From Primula veris (lineage: Eukaryota > Streptophyta > Magnoliopsida > Ericales > Primulaceae): a DNA stretch of 64,000 nt. A model generated the notes under the pieces. The model ran no database searches. It worked only from the letters and a program-made list of their open reading frames with translations, and had not been told where the DNA came from. The stretch lies in assembly GCA_963682055.1 (NCBI GenBank), contig OY821745.1, positions 25,913,342-25,977,341 of the forward strand, in the 5' to 3' direction. Shown piece after piece: positions 22,951 to 35,053 of this stretch (position 1 is the stretch's first letter; each line of letters opens with the position of its first letter). The translations under genes and the position numbers were made by a program.

Positions 22951-23457
22951 AAATATAAAATGCTTTTTAAGGAATCGTCCCAGAACTGTAAAGTCGAACC
23001 ATTTGAATTTTTAACACATGAGCTCATATTCCAGACAAAACCAAAGTAAATCTTATTATTTTTGGAACACCCAGACTATATTCTGTAACTATATTAACCA
23101 AATAATTAAGAACATCCAAGGACAGGGATAACATACAAATAGAAGATAAAAAAAATTTGCCTTATTTATAAGTTGCCAATTTTAATCTGTTTTTGTTTGA
23201 AACCAATGGTGAGTGAAGACAAAAACCTGATAAATATTTACAAGTTTGGAAAAATAAAATTTGGGTATTCTTTAATGATGTTTTAGAGCTTACCCTTCTT
23301 TAGCAAATGAATCAATGCATGCACTGTAATTCATGCAAAATGTTCTAAAGAAGAGAGAATACCATTATGGGAATTTTTTTCAGCTTTTGTGGTACTCAAA
23401 ATCCTTAGATTATTTGTGAGAACTTTATAAATACGGGATCTAAAAAAAGAACAAAGT
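22951..23457. other. Intergenic DNA, nothing recognised
   Basis: AT-rich sequence before the LINE remnant. No feature supported. Confidence 0.4.
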
Positions 23458-23749
23458 GGGGGATTACCTATTGATATTAATTTTGCTAATGATTATTTAC
23501 ACTGTTTGGATCATAATGAGCTTGAGAAGTTAGATTATAAGGGTTCTTGCCATACTTGGTGGAACAAGAGAAGTGGTGAACATATTATTTTGGAAAGATT
23601 TGACAAAGTCTGTATCAATAACTCTTTTAAAGGGCTTTTTAATGATATTGAACTAGATCACCTTAATAGATTAAAGGGCTTTTTAATGATATTGAACTTA
23701 GAGCACCTTAATAAGAGGAGTTATGACCACTCTCCTCTTTTACTTACTT

Positions 23750-24168
23750 TAAGAGCATTTGCATTAGTGTCCTTAAAAAGTACAATCTGCTTAAAATTTA
23801 AGGATTTAGCACTATAAAGTACATGGCTCAGTTACCTTACATCCACCTTAAAAATAAGGAAATGCTCAAAAGTGGTTCACTTTTCCACAAATTCAAGGAA
23901 CATGACCATTCCGCTATCAATATAATATTCTATTCATTTTTTTATTATATTTCTCTCTCCCATCACTCCTATAAATATGCGTAAAAGATATTATAATATT
24001 AAAAAACTAAAAAAAAAAAGAGAATAGTAATATACTATAACATACATGGATCATGCTAGGAAAGCTGATATTTTGCATAAATATAAAATGAGTGTTAAAA
24101 TTATAATAGTTTGGATGTTCATTTCAAATATAAGGAGAGTCATGAATAAACTGATGCGGATGTTCTAA
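23750..24168. mobile_element. Tourist-like (PIF/Harbinger) MITE in the LINE, TSD TAA
   Basis: The 413-bp insertion at 23753-24165 has imperfect inverted ends GAGCATTTGCATTAG and GAACATCCGCATCAG (right end read inverted). The flanks are TAA at 23750-23752 and 24166-24168. The LINE reading resumes right after it, which confirms an insertion. It has no coding capacity. Confidence 0.8.
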
Positions 24169-26247
24169 CCTCTGGTTGGGACAAAAACCTTAAAAGGTTT
24201 GTATTTCAAAAAATTTGGACAAAGCATAAACATTTTGAAAAGTTGATTAAGGAGAACTTGGTGAATTTTCAGAGGGGTAATGCTTTGGTTTCAGTTTAAG
24301 TCCTTTTTGTAATAAAATTCTGTCTAAAATTCTAGCTATAAGGCTGGCAACTATTCTCGCTAATTTTATTTCTCAAAATCAAAGTGGCTTTATCAAAATA
24401 AGGATATTACTGATAATATTTTATTGGCACAGGAATTACTTGGCACTATGGGTTCTAAAAAGTCTGGAGTAAATATAGCTATCAAATTAGACATCAAGAA
24501 GGTTTGTGACGTGGTTTCTTGGCTTTTTCTTACCAAATTTATGAGAAGATTGAGTTTTAATGAGGTGTGGACTGATAGAGTTTGAAAATTAATTTCTAAT
24601 ATTTTCTTCTCAGTATCGGTTAATGGAGCTGCTAGTGGGTTTTTTAAATCTAGTAGGGGACTGGGACATAGGGATCCATTATCTTCGGGTTTTTTATTAT
24701 TTGTTCAGAAGTGTTGTCTAGAATCTTAAATGCACTGATTTATAGATGTTTTAAAGTATCTGCCGGGTGTGCTAACATTTCTCAATTTGCTTATGCTAAT
24801 TATTAGCTCATCTTTTCCTCTGCAACGAAAAGGTCAGTTACTGAGATTAGTAAAGTTCTTACTTTGTATGAAAATGATTCTGAATAAGAAATAAATGTGG
24901 ATAAAAGTGCTGGTTATTACTCTGTAAAGGTTAATTACTCCCAAAAAAGTTTTATTGTGGAGAAAATGAAGATTAATATTAAGTAAACTCCTTTTATTTA
25001 TTAGGGGTGTAAACATTACTCTGGTAGAAAGAAATGTATTTATTTCTTGCATCTGATTTCTAATGTTAGAGAGAAGTTGACTGAATAGAAATCTAATTGG
25101 CTATCTATGAGATCAAAGTTAATTCTTATCAAGCATGTTCTACAATCTGTTCCTATTTATACTTTAGTTGAACCTCCTAAGAAGAGCATTATGGATATTG
25201 AAAGACTATTTGCTATCTGTAGGGTCGGGATGAAGATAAAAATATATTACATTGGCTAAAATGGGAAAAAGTTTGTAGACGTATAGAGGGGGAGGACTTG
25301 GTCTAAGAAGTATGACTAATATATTTCTAAGGCCTTTTCTATTAAATTTGTGATAGAAATTTAGAGCTCAAAATTCTCTTTGAGCTGAGTTTATTAAGTG
25401 TAAGTACAGTAAAAAAAAATTTTTTATCCTAATAAGGCTCAAAAAGCCACTAATGGTGGTACTTGGAGCAGAATGTTAGAGATTAGAAAAGTTGCAAAAT
25501 AAATATTTTGTGGTGTTAAGGGGATAATAATGTGAGTGTGAATGGATAACTTGTGTGATATATATGGGACCGATTCTGTCAGATGATATTAATGAAGATA
25601 TGCTTATTAAATAACTTTGGGATAATAATGAGTGGAGTAGAAATAAATTTTTGGAGAAAATACCGAATAATTTGCTGCAGTGGTTTGATAAAACTCCAAA
25701 AATTCTTTTTGGTGGTGATGATAAAATGATCTGGAAACCTGCAAAAAATGAAAATTTTAGTATTAAATTAGCTTGGGAATTGATTAGAGAAAAGGATAAT
25801 ATTGTCCGGAATAATGCTCTTTGTTGAGATAATATACTTCCCTTAAGGATTTCTTGCTTTAACCGGAAGATAAATAAATATTATTCTTGTGAATAATAAT
25901 ATTCATAAGAAAGGGATTAATTTGGCCTCACATCTGTAATTATTATAAGAGAAATGAAGAAAATATAGACCATCTGTTTAGAAAAGGTCTTTTGGCTTCA
26001 AAAGTTTGGTCTCCATTTGATAATCTTTTGGGCGTTAATTATTCTGACACTAGTTTGAGAGGAAGACTTACTATTTTGCTGGAAAAAAACAAATTCCAGT
26101 TTAAAAGGTAAATGATTCCAGATTATTCCCTCTATTTTAATTTGGAGTATTTGGAAAACTCGATGCGAAAGCAGGTTTGATCATTATATAATGAATGAGG
26201 AATATATTATTAAAGATATTTATTATCAGTTCAAGCTTTTTCTTAGT

Positions 26248-26553
26248 AAAAGCAGGCTATACTTAGTTCATTTGATCATCATCTATTTCGACAGAAGTAC
26301 TTGACAAAGCTTTAGTTTGATATTTGAAATGAATTTAGTGTGTATGTTTCTCTTTTTGCTGTATTTTTGTTTTACCATGATGGATCTGGACGGTAGTACC
26401 TGAGTATGAGGATTTCAGACACTCTGAATGGTTTTGCATTAGGCATTTTTACTTAACCCCTTGGATTCTATTCCAGGGGCATCTGAACTCTATATTCTGA
26501 CCCGTTATTTGCAATAATAATAAGTTTTTACCACAAACACAAAAAAGCAGGCT
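26248..26553 (+). mobile_element. 5'-truncated LINE tail inserted in the LINE, 11-bp TSD
   Basis: A 284-bp segment at 26259-26542 is flanked by AAAAGCAGGCT at 26248-26258 and 26543-26553. It holds only LINE-type 3' untranslated sequence (GATGGATCTGGACGG ... AATAATAATAAG) ending in an A-rich tail, ACAAACACAAA. Variable-length duplication plus an A-rich 3' end is what target-primed reverse transcription leaves. Confidence 0.8.
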
Positions 26554-26970
26554 TTATCCAAAAAAGTTTGACTTATTTCAGATGGATTCTAATTAATTCT
26601 ACACCTACAAGATAGAAAGTTATTATTATTAAATGGTCTACCTCCAGGTGTGATTAAGATTAATGCAGCTGGTGGCTTCAAATCTAGGAATATTAAAGGG
26701 AGGATGTGGTGTTATTTTTTCATGGATTGTTATATGCTAATTTGTGAAAAGGTATGTCTATATCTACGTATGGTACTTCTGCCCGACAAATGGAGGCTCA
26801 TGCAATAGTTTTGGGTTTACAAGCTAGTGATAATGAAAAGATAATTATTGAATCAAATTCCTTAAGCCTGATAAATATTCTTAATAATTCTCATCAATTC
26901 CCTTGGAAAATTATTCAATGTTATTGATGAAATCATACAACTGATGACAAGGAAAAAAGTGAAGATTATT

Positions 26971-27378
26971 GATTCAAATTCTCTATAGTTCATAATACAC
27001 TTATATCATCCAAAGTTCAATATAACGGATGAAATAAAAACAATTTAATAGTTTAGATTTAGGCTTGAGTTTTGAAATTTTCATTTTATATAATTTCAAT
27101 ATATAAATTATAAATTATGATTTTGTAAATTAAATATTAAGTTTACAACACACTAAAAACTCAAATAAAAAATTATAGAAAAACAGTTGAGACTACCTTA
27201 AATTTAAGTATTAATTAAAAATAATAAAAAAATATCAATGATTTCAATATATCTTATTTTATATATTAAAATTATATAAAAAGAAAATTACAAAACGCAC
27301 GCCTAAATCTAAACAATTGGATTGTTTTTATTTCATACGTTAAATTGAGTGCACTATAAACTCTAGAGAATTTGAATC
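26971..27378. mobile_element. Foldback MITE, about 408 bp
   Basis: The left end GATTCAAATTCTCTATAG and the right end, read inverted, GATTCAAATTCTCTAGAG open an inverted repeat of about 80-90 bp. It also includes ATGAAATAAAAACAAT and GTTTAGATTTAGGC. The middle is AT-rich. The flanking duplication is uncertain, so the superfamily is not assigned. Confidence 0.75.
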
Positions 27379-28300
27379 TTAATATTATGCATATCTTTTG
27401 AGAATCTAACCTAGTTGCAGATGCGTGGCAAAAGCGGACGAAGACATTATCGATTGTGAGTTGAAAGATTTTCCATTTAATGTGCATGACAAGATCAATC
27501 GGTGTTGATAATCTCAAAATTCTGAATTTTAGAGTTTCATCGTGATCTCTCTCTCTATTGCGTGGAAGATGAAACGAGACAAGAATGCGTGTCCCCAGCT
27601 ATCGACGAAGCCCAATGTTTACTTTTTTACTCATTCAAGTTTTTTATGTTGTTTTATCAAGTCCATCAGCTTTGGTGATGGTCACACATGTACGCTACTT
27701 TTCTATGTTGCACATTTGCAGGTGCTTAATATTGTTGCTTTATGACCATCCCACCCCCGCACACATTTTTATAAATAAATAAATAAAAGGGGTTTTTTTC
27801 TCACCAGTTATATATATAAATAAATAAAATAAAATAAAAAAGTTATAGCACATCAACCGAAAACAGCATTAAAACAAGCTATATGACTAAGTCAAGGGCA
27901 CTAATCTTAAGTAAAAAAAAGAATCAATTAGTTATTTTTCACAAATTCACCTGGGAGGCAAGCTATGGACTCGTAATCTGGCCACGAAACGGTTAAAATC
28001 CCAAGCACATGGGCGACTTTGGTTTAACGCCAATAATATGCAAGTAATTATCCAGTTTCGGAAATGCAACAATTAATGGAGGAACAAGTAGTAAACTAAA
28101 AGGGGCAACAAAAACCCCATATTGACAAAAAACCGATATTTAACTATGTATTTTGGAAAAAAAACTATTTATTTCAGCTTTTCAGCACACCATAATTACA
28201 ACAACAAAAAGTTATCATTACACAACTGACCGAGGAGCTTTCCAAACACAACCTCAGCTCTTGTGAAAGAGAATATATATTGAATATGCCATTTGCAACA
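27379..28300. other. Intergenic DNA up to the MULE
   Basis: AT-rich sequence with simple TAAA-type repeats at about 27770-27840. No gene supported. Confidence 0.4.
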
Positions 28301-28309
28301 ATGTCTTTA

Positions 28310-28400
28310 GGGTAAATTTTGGATTGGTCCATGAAAACACAAGTATTTAAGGATTGGTCCATGAAACTGAAACTAATTAAGGATTGGTCCATTTGCTGAC
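28310..28400 (+). repeat. MULE left terminal repeat with 30-bp-spaced units
   Basis: GGATTGGTCCA occurs at 28321, 28351 and 28381, exactly 30 bp apart, with related spacers (TGAAAACACAAGTATTTAA, TGAAACTGAAACTAATTAA). The repeat is mirrored in the right end. Regular spacing of near three helical turns would put repeated sites on one DNA face. That they bind transposase is inference. A CT-rich leader at about 28456-28516 follows, ahead of the protease gene. Confidence 0.85.
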
Positions 28401-28581
28401 ATCATTAAAAAATTGCTGACGTCATCATAACACAATTAAAAAAAACAGAAACTTTTTTTCTCTCTCTCTCCTCTCTCTCTCATCTCTCTCTCCGAAAACC
28501 CTGAAACTTTCTCTCTTTAAACCGCCAACAAATCCGGCTATCAAACTGAAAAACCTCTCTTCGTTAATTTCAGAAAACAAC

Positions 28582-31500
28582 ATGGTGAAGGTAAGTTTAT
28601 TAATCGTTGTTTTTATTAAAACAGTCTGAAAAATATATAAATTAATTTAATTAGGGTAAGTTCAGTGACATTTTACATAAATTAGGGTTATTAATTGTGT
28701 TTACCCATTTTATATATAAATTAGGGTTCATACTCTATTGTTCATACTCTATTTTTAAATAAAAATTGCGATTCTAATAATATTTGTTGAAAATATTATT
28801 CAGACTGTTTATATTCAGTTGTTTTGGGAATAAAAACATAAAACAGCCTGGAAAAAAGTATTCAGACTGTTTATATTCAGTTGTTTTGGGAATAAAAACA
28901 TAAAACAGCCTGGAAAAAAGTATTCAGACTGTTTAGTGATTCAGACTGTTTAGTGATCTATATGTAATTGTTGAAAATATTATTCAGACTGTTTATGTTT
29001 AGTGATTCTAATAAAATTCGTATTCAGACTGTTTATATTCAGTTATTTTCGTAATAAAATTGGTAAAAATAGTATTCAGACTGTTTATGTTTAGTGATTC
29101 TAATAAAATTCGTATTCAGACTGTTTATATTCAGTTATTTTCGTAATAAAATTGGTAAAAATAGTATTCAGACTGTTTTTATGTTTAGCGATTCTAATAA
29201 AATTGGTACTCATACTCTTTATATTCTAATAGGATTATGTTGGAAAAATACTCAGACTGTTTACTTTCTCTGTATTTTAATATGTGCATGAGTTTACACA
29301 GACTGTTTACATACTTTTTGTTATTGTTTTTAGAAACATATTGCCATCAAACATTCGACAAACCCCAAAAACCAACCATCTGACACCACAAACACCAAAA
29401 AAGGCAACATACAGTACAAATCAAACCTGGTTACTGTAATCAAGTTCTTTGTCGAAACAAATTTCAATCCGGCACAACTTGAATTAGTTAAGCAACACTG
29501 TCCGTTCTGGGAATTGATCAATGCTTCTAGAAATGGAGAATTAACCACTAACCAGGCTAGGAAAAGTGATAAAGAATTGTACCAGATGGCCTTGAGGTAC
29601 GACCGAAACTCACAGGCCCTTAAGCTAGGTAGATTCACAGTTCCAATAGAGAGAGACCGTGTGCGTGACATTTATGGAATTTCTGGTAATGCTGAAAATC
29701 CAATAGCTCTCACAAGCTTTGCTAAAAACCAAGAAGCCTACCACAGCTTTGTTGAAAGATGCTTTTCAAATAAACTCAACAAATCCAACCTAACCAAAAC
29801 AGCTATCGTAAAGGCATTGAACGAAGCATTGGTATTAACAACAAAAGTTGGTAGAGAGGACGTCGTCCGACTGGTAACATTGTACATGCTAAATGCATTT
29901 TTCTTGACGGTGAGCGGCATGACCATAGCATTGGGGTACTTGAAAATAGTTGCCGGTGACATCAAAGAGATAAAGGAATATGATTGGGCAACTCATATAC
30001 ATGAGAAGCTTATGGAGTCGCTCAACAACCAAGACCCAAGATCACTGTCCACGTGTCTACTCACGATACCGGTACAATAAAATTACTTCTCAAGACCTTT
30101 TTTTATTAGTTCATACTCTTTTTTATAAGTTAGTACTCTTTTTATATGTTCATAATGTTCTTAAGTTGTTTATTATTACATCAGACTCTTTATTTATTTC
30201 CATTATAAATCAGACTGTATTATTACTATCATAAATCAGACTGTATTAAATCTCAGTATGTTTAAAAAATATCAAAAAATCTCAGACTGTTTTTACAAAA
30301 CTGTAAAAACAGTCTGAATAATACTAAAAACAGTCTGAATAATATATTATTAAATCTCATAATGTATTGTTACTATCATTTAAGACAATATACTAAAAAA
30401 CAGTCTGAATCATTTAAAAAACAGTCTGAATCATTTAAAAAACAGTCTGAATCATTTAAAAAACAGTCTGAATCATTTAAGACAATATATTATTGCTCTA
30501 TCTATCTCAGACTGTTTTTACAAAAACTGTAAAAAGAGTCTGAATAATACTAGAAACAGTCTGAAAATAGATTATTAAAAATCACACTGTATTGTTACTA
30601 TCATTTAAATCTCAGACTGTATTCTTAAATACTGTATTTCCATCTGTACAGTATGTCATCCTTGAAAAGTTCAATATTTCAAACCCGGACATGACAAAAG
30701 AATCTCAGACTGTTTTTACAAAACTGTAAAAACAGTCTGAATAATACTAAAAACAGTCTGAATAATATATTATTAAATCTCATAATGTATTGTTACTATC
30801 ATTTAAGACAATATACTAAAAAACAGTCTGAATCATTTAAAAAACAGTCTGAATCATTTAAGACAATATATTATTGCTCTATCTATCTCAGACTGTTTTT
30901 ACAAAAACTGTAAAAACAGTCTGAAAATATATTATTAAAAATCAGACTGTATTGTTACTATCATTTAAATCTCAGACTGTATTCTTAAAAACTGTATTTC
31001 CATCTGTACAGTATGTCATCCTTGAAAAGTTCAATATTTCAAAACCGGACATGACAAAAGAAGCATCCACAAAGGCTTTGTGTGTCAAATGGGACGTCTT
31101 TTCATTCTTCAAGTTGTGTTCCTCAAGGTTCACAATTGTAGACCTGTGCAATGAAAAGGTATAACACTATTTCTATACAATTGTAGACTGTTTTTATTCT
31201 ATCTATACAATTGCTTCTAAAAACCTTATCATTCTTTAAATTATCATCATAGGGATGTAGAAAACAATCAAAAAACCTCGTTATTTATGATGGTAAAAAG
31301 AAGCTACCTCCGAAACCAAAGCGATTAACAGATGAGGAGTTGGAGAAAGAGATAGACGAAGATGTTGAAGATCCTCAGAATGTTTACTCTAGTTCAACAG
31401 AAGAGGAAGGCTTGGAAAACTCTGAAAATGAAGGCTCGGAAAACACAGAAGAAGACTCTGGGAGCGAAAATGAGTCAGACAACAATTTTACCATCTCCCT

Positions 31501-34500
31501 TCGGAAACAATTCGGAACACCAAAAACTCCAAAATTCAATGAAATAATGGAAACATCTAAGAGCACCGAATATGACGAGGGAGGTCCCTCTGGAGGTGGT
31601 GGCTGTTATAATTACAGTGCCGATGATATGCATGTGAATGAAAGTCCAATTCACGAAGAGAGGAGAGAAGAAGAGTCCGAAAAAGAAGAGACCAAAGTGG
31701 CTGAATTGCAGAAAAACCTAGATGAGGCAATTTTGCAAATTAAAGAGTATAAAGACCTAACAACCACAATGCAGAAAAGCATCAACGACCTTGGGAAATC
31801 TTTGGCTTTAGAAGAAAGATTAAAGTCCAAGTGGGTACCTGAGTGGAAACAAAAGATTGAACAAATGGTTGAGGAAAAGAAAATGCTCGAGAAGGAAATA
31901 AAAGGTAAACGCCATAAAATGCAATTCAAACTCTTCCTCTCTTGTCTAATTTTTTTTCCATTAGCTTGGTTTCCCTAAGTCAGACTGTTTGTGTTATAGA
32001 AAAGGAGGAGATGATCACCAAATACCAAAGAATTGTCTCTGATCTCCAGCAAGAGGCATATGTAGAAAAAAATAAAATGCGAAACAAAGAAGTCGAGATG
32101 AAGCAAAGAATGGAAAAATTGGAGAATGAAAAAAAGCAGCTTGAGGAAGACCTACAAGGTAAAGGTAGAGTACCTCTATTGTAATCATATAAACTATTTT
32201 GCATTCATATTCTATTACTAAAAACAGTCTGAAAATATATTATTAAAATCTCAGACTGTATTGTTACTATACTTCGTAATGTATTATTAAAAACAGTCTG
32301 AATCCCTTTATTTTGCTTAGTAAATTTGTTTCAATGAAATATATCAACTAGAAACCTCAGACTGTATTATTACTATCATAAATCAGACTGTATTATTTCA
32401 ATGAATTATTCAGACTGTTTTTGAATTATTACAGTACAAAACTGTAAAAAGAGTCTGAATAATACAAAAATTATTTGAATATTAATGCAACTATTTTCAT
32501 TCATATTGTATTACTAAAAACAGTCTGAAAATATATTATTAAAATCTCAGACTGTATTGTTACTATCATTCGTAATGTATTATTAAAAACAGTCTGAATC
32601 CCTTTCTTTTGCTTAGTAAATTCTTCTTTCAATGAAATATATCAAATAGAAACCTCAGACTGTATTATTACTATCATAATCAGACTGTATTATTTCAATG
32701 AATTATTCAGACTATTTTTCCTCCTATTGTTGCAGGGGAACATGAGCTAAAAGAAGGGCTATACAATGATGCACAGGTGTATGCGGCACACGACTACTCA
32801 CAAAAGTGCCGAATCGATGAAGTTATAACTGATGCTCTCCTAAATGCGGATATACAGACTCCACAGCTAGATTTAATCCGCAAAGAAATTCTGGAAAGAC
32901 TCGGTTATGAGTATGATGGTCCGGGATCCAACATTCTCCGTATCAGAGCAAGAACAGATAGGAGACCACCAGTGAAGTACACACCAAGTAAAATAGACTC
33001 TCCAACAAAAATCCAAGAAAATGAGAACCAGCTACGGAAACGTAAGCAAGCTGATCAAGATGACAAGTCTGAAATGGTCGCAGACGTAGGCGCTCCTGAG
33101 CCGTTGTTGGAAAAACCAAATAAAAAACCAAAGGGTGGACGAACAGCAAAAGGGAGAGCATCAAAAAAGAAAACTCCTGTACTGGACGACCAAGGTGGCG
33201 AAGGCTATTTCCCACAAATCGACTTCAGTAGTCTAGTAGACCATGTACCGGACAAAACAGAGAGAGCACACGATATCATCACAAATAAAAATGAGAATGA
33301 TATCACAACAAAGCTCCCTGACAACATCTTCAGCAAAATTCAAGAAATTCACAACGCAAATGGACCATTGTAAGTCAGACTCTTTTTATTTTTGTGTTTA
33401 TGATACAATTAGGTCTCACACTCTTTACATTTACCTCAGACTGTTTAAAACAGTATGAATTGTTTTAATGAAGACTGTTTTGTATTTATGATACTTTTAT
33501 ATAGCTTGGACTCTTTTTAATTTTAGTTCAGACTGTTTTTATAGACTGTTCAGACTGTTTTTAGTTCTTTTTTATATAGCTCACTCTTTTTAAAAAATGA
33601 TCAATTGTGTTTTTGTCAGACTGTTTAGTTCAGACTGTTTTTTGTTAGAAAGTTTAGTTCAGACTGTTTAGTTCAGAATGATAAATTTAGTTCAGACTGT
33701 TTTTTTATACAAGCCCCATACTGTTTTTTAATAGCTCAGACTCTTTTTTATATAGCTCAGACTCTTTAAAAAAAATGATCTATTGTGTCCCTTTTATATA
33801 CAACTTTTAATGTTTTTTTTTAACTCAGACTGTTTTGTTGTCATACTGTTTTTTTCAATCTCAGACTGTTTTATCTCAGACTGTTTTGTTGTCAGACTGT
33901 TTTTTTCAATCTCAGACTGTTTTGTGCTTACTATAAAATTTTAATTTACAGTGCCGCCTTGTTCTCAAAACTCGGTTCAAACAATAAGGATTACTTCATC
34001 ACTCTCAACGACATCTACAACTTAATTAATGGCCAGTTGCTATGCTGTAATGTAAGTATACAGGGATCGTACAATTTTATTGCTTGCTTACAAGCTCTTG
34101 TACTCATACTCTTTCTAAAACTTGTCCTTATCGCAGATCATAAATGGGTATACCCACATATTGAGGCAAGAATACCAGGCAAAATCTACAAAAAAATTCA
34201 AGATATTGACCTCCGTATTATGGGTAAAAACACAAACTCTTTTTATGTTGTCAATGCATCACTTTGTTTCTTTACAAAAAGAGTCTGAGATTTTATCTTA
34301 AACCTTTTCGTTGTTGTTTGGTTTGTAGTTTTTTTTAAAAGACAGGAAAAGATACGAGGATGAGCTCGATGCGAAAATCACCGATAAGCTGAGGAAGCAC
34401 GTTCAGAACGGATACAAGTTATTGTTCTTCCCTATTAACTCGAATAGGAACCGACCCATTGACGTAGAGGCAGACCACTGGACTCTATTGGTTCTGAACG

Positions 34501-35053
34501 TCGAATCGAAAAAGTGGGGTTTTTATAATAGCAACATACCTCCTTGCAATATCAACAGACCAGACCCTTACCTTGATGACGCCAAACTAGTGGTAATTCA
34601 GACTCTTTTTAAAATACAACAGTCTGAATTTGCAAAAACTACCCTCTTCATCTTTTAAATGTATATATTTTTTTTAATGTTACAGATGGCCTTTGTACAA
34701 GAAAAATTGAAAATGATAGCTGATGTGCCCTCCTTCTCACTTGATTCACAAGATGGGTACACGTTAGACGTTGTAACAGACTGTCCCTATCAAGGAGCCA
34801 CGTAAGAAAAATATGTGCCTACTGATATTCAGACTGTTTTTACTATTCATCTAAATCAAAATTAATTTTACATGTTTTATTTTTTTACAGATCAGACTGT
34901 GCATTGTATGTGTGCTACAACATGGAGACAATCATCAATGGTGAACCTGTCACAAGAGAGACGACTTCCGACAAGATACTAGAGTTCAAGGCCAAGATAA
35001 TAACGAGAATCGTCAATCGATACATTCAGTCTGAATTAACAAAAACAGTTTGA
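28582..35053 (+). CDS. Ulp1-like (C48) cysteine protease of the MULE, 11 exons
   Basis: Inferred exons are 28582-28590, 29334-30071, 31012-31158, 31253-31904, 32000-32158, 32736-33369, 33952-34051, 34137-34223, 34329-34592, 34686-34801 and 34891-35053. All have GT-AG borders and consistent phase, giving 1022 codons plus TGA. The N-terminal part (residues ~1-300) is the plant-specific region of these proteins. Residues ~330-400 are acidic, ~410-565 are a predicted coiled coil rich in Glu/Lys, and ~640-690 are basic. The C-terminal protease domain has His892 in DHWTLLVLN, Asn909 in FYNSN where C48 enzymes have Asp or Asn, Gln966 in PYQGAT and Cys972 in SDCALYVC. Such enzymes cleave SUMO-like conjugates, but the substrate here is unknown. 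The 9-base first exon (ATGGTGAAG) is the least certain part. Confidence 0.85.
30279..31061 (+). repeat. Tandem duplication in protease intron 2 with a decoy exon start
   Basis: About 423 bp (30279-30701) are repeated as 30702-31061, the second copy being shorter by a few motif units. The duplicated part includes the acceptor and the first 50 bp of exon 3. A near-identical exon start (TATGTCATCCTTGAAAAG) therefore stands at 30652, 360 bp before the real one at 31012. The decoy runs into intron repeats without a good donor, so the downstream copy is the one that keeps the frame. Confidence 0.85.

Larger units (their letters stand above)
23458..26970 (+). pseudogene. L1-type LINE remnant (endonuclease, RT, RNase H), heavily broken
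   Basis: The plus strand retains scattered family blocks in copia-unlike, L1-like order. They are the endonuclease C-terminal part (GSCHTWWNKRSGEHIILERF, about 23540-23600, then YDHSPLLLTL), the reverse-transcriptase blocks NKILSKILAIRLATIL (about 24315), IAIKLDIKKVCD (about 24480) and SVNGAASGFF (about 24615), a zinc-binding segment (MIWKPAKNENFSIKLAWELI, about 25729), and an RNase H-like start (PGVIKINAAGGF, about 26645). Many stops and frameshifts intervene, and there is a deletion between endonuclease and reverse transcriptase. A 43-bp tandem duplication lies at about 23630-23715. Two later insertions interrupt it (23753-24165 and 26259-26542). It cannot encode a working protein. Confidence 0.85.

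Noticed and set aside
28174..28392. Small minus-strand frame with MDQSLI/MDQSLN repeats
   Set aside because: It is produced by the 30-bp repeats of the MULE left terminus, which contain GGACCAATCC when read inverted.
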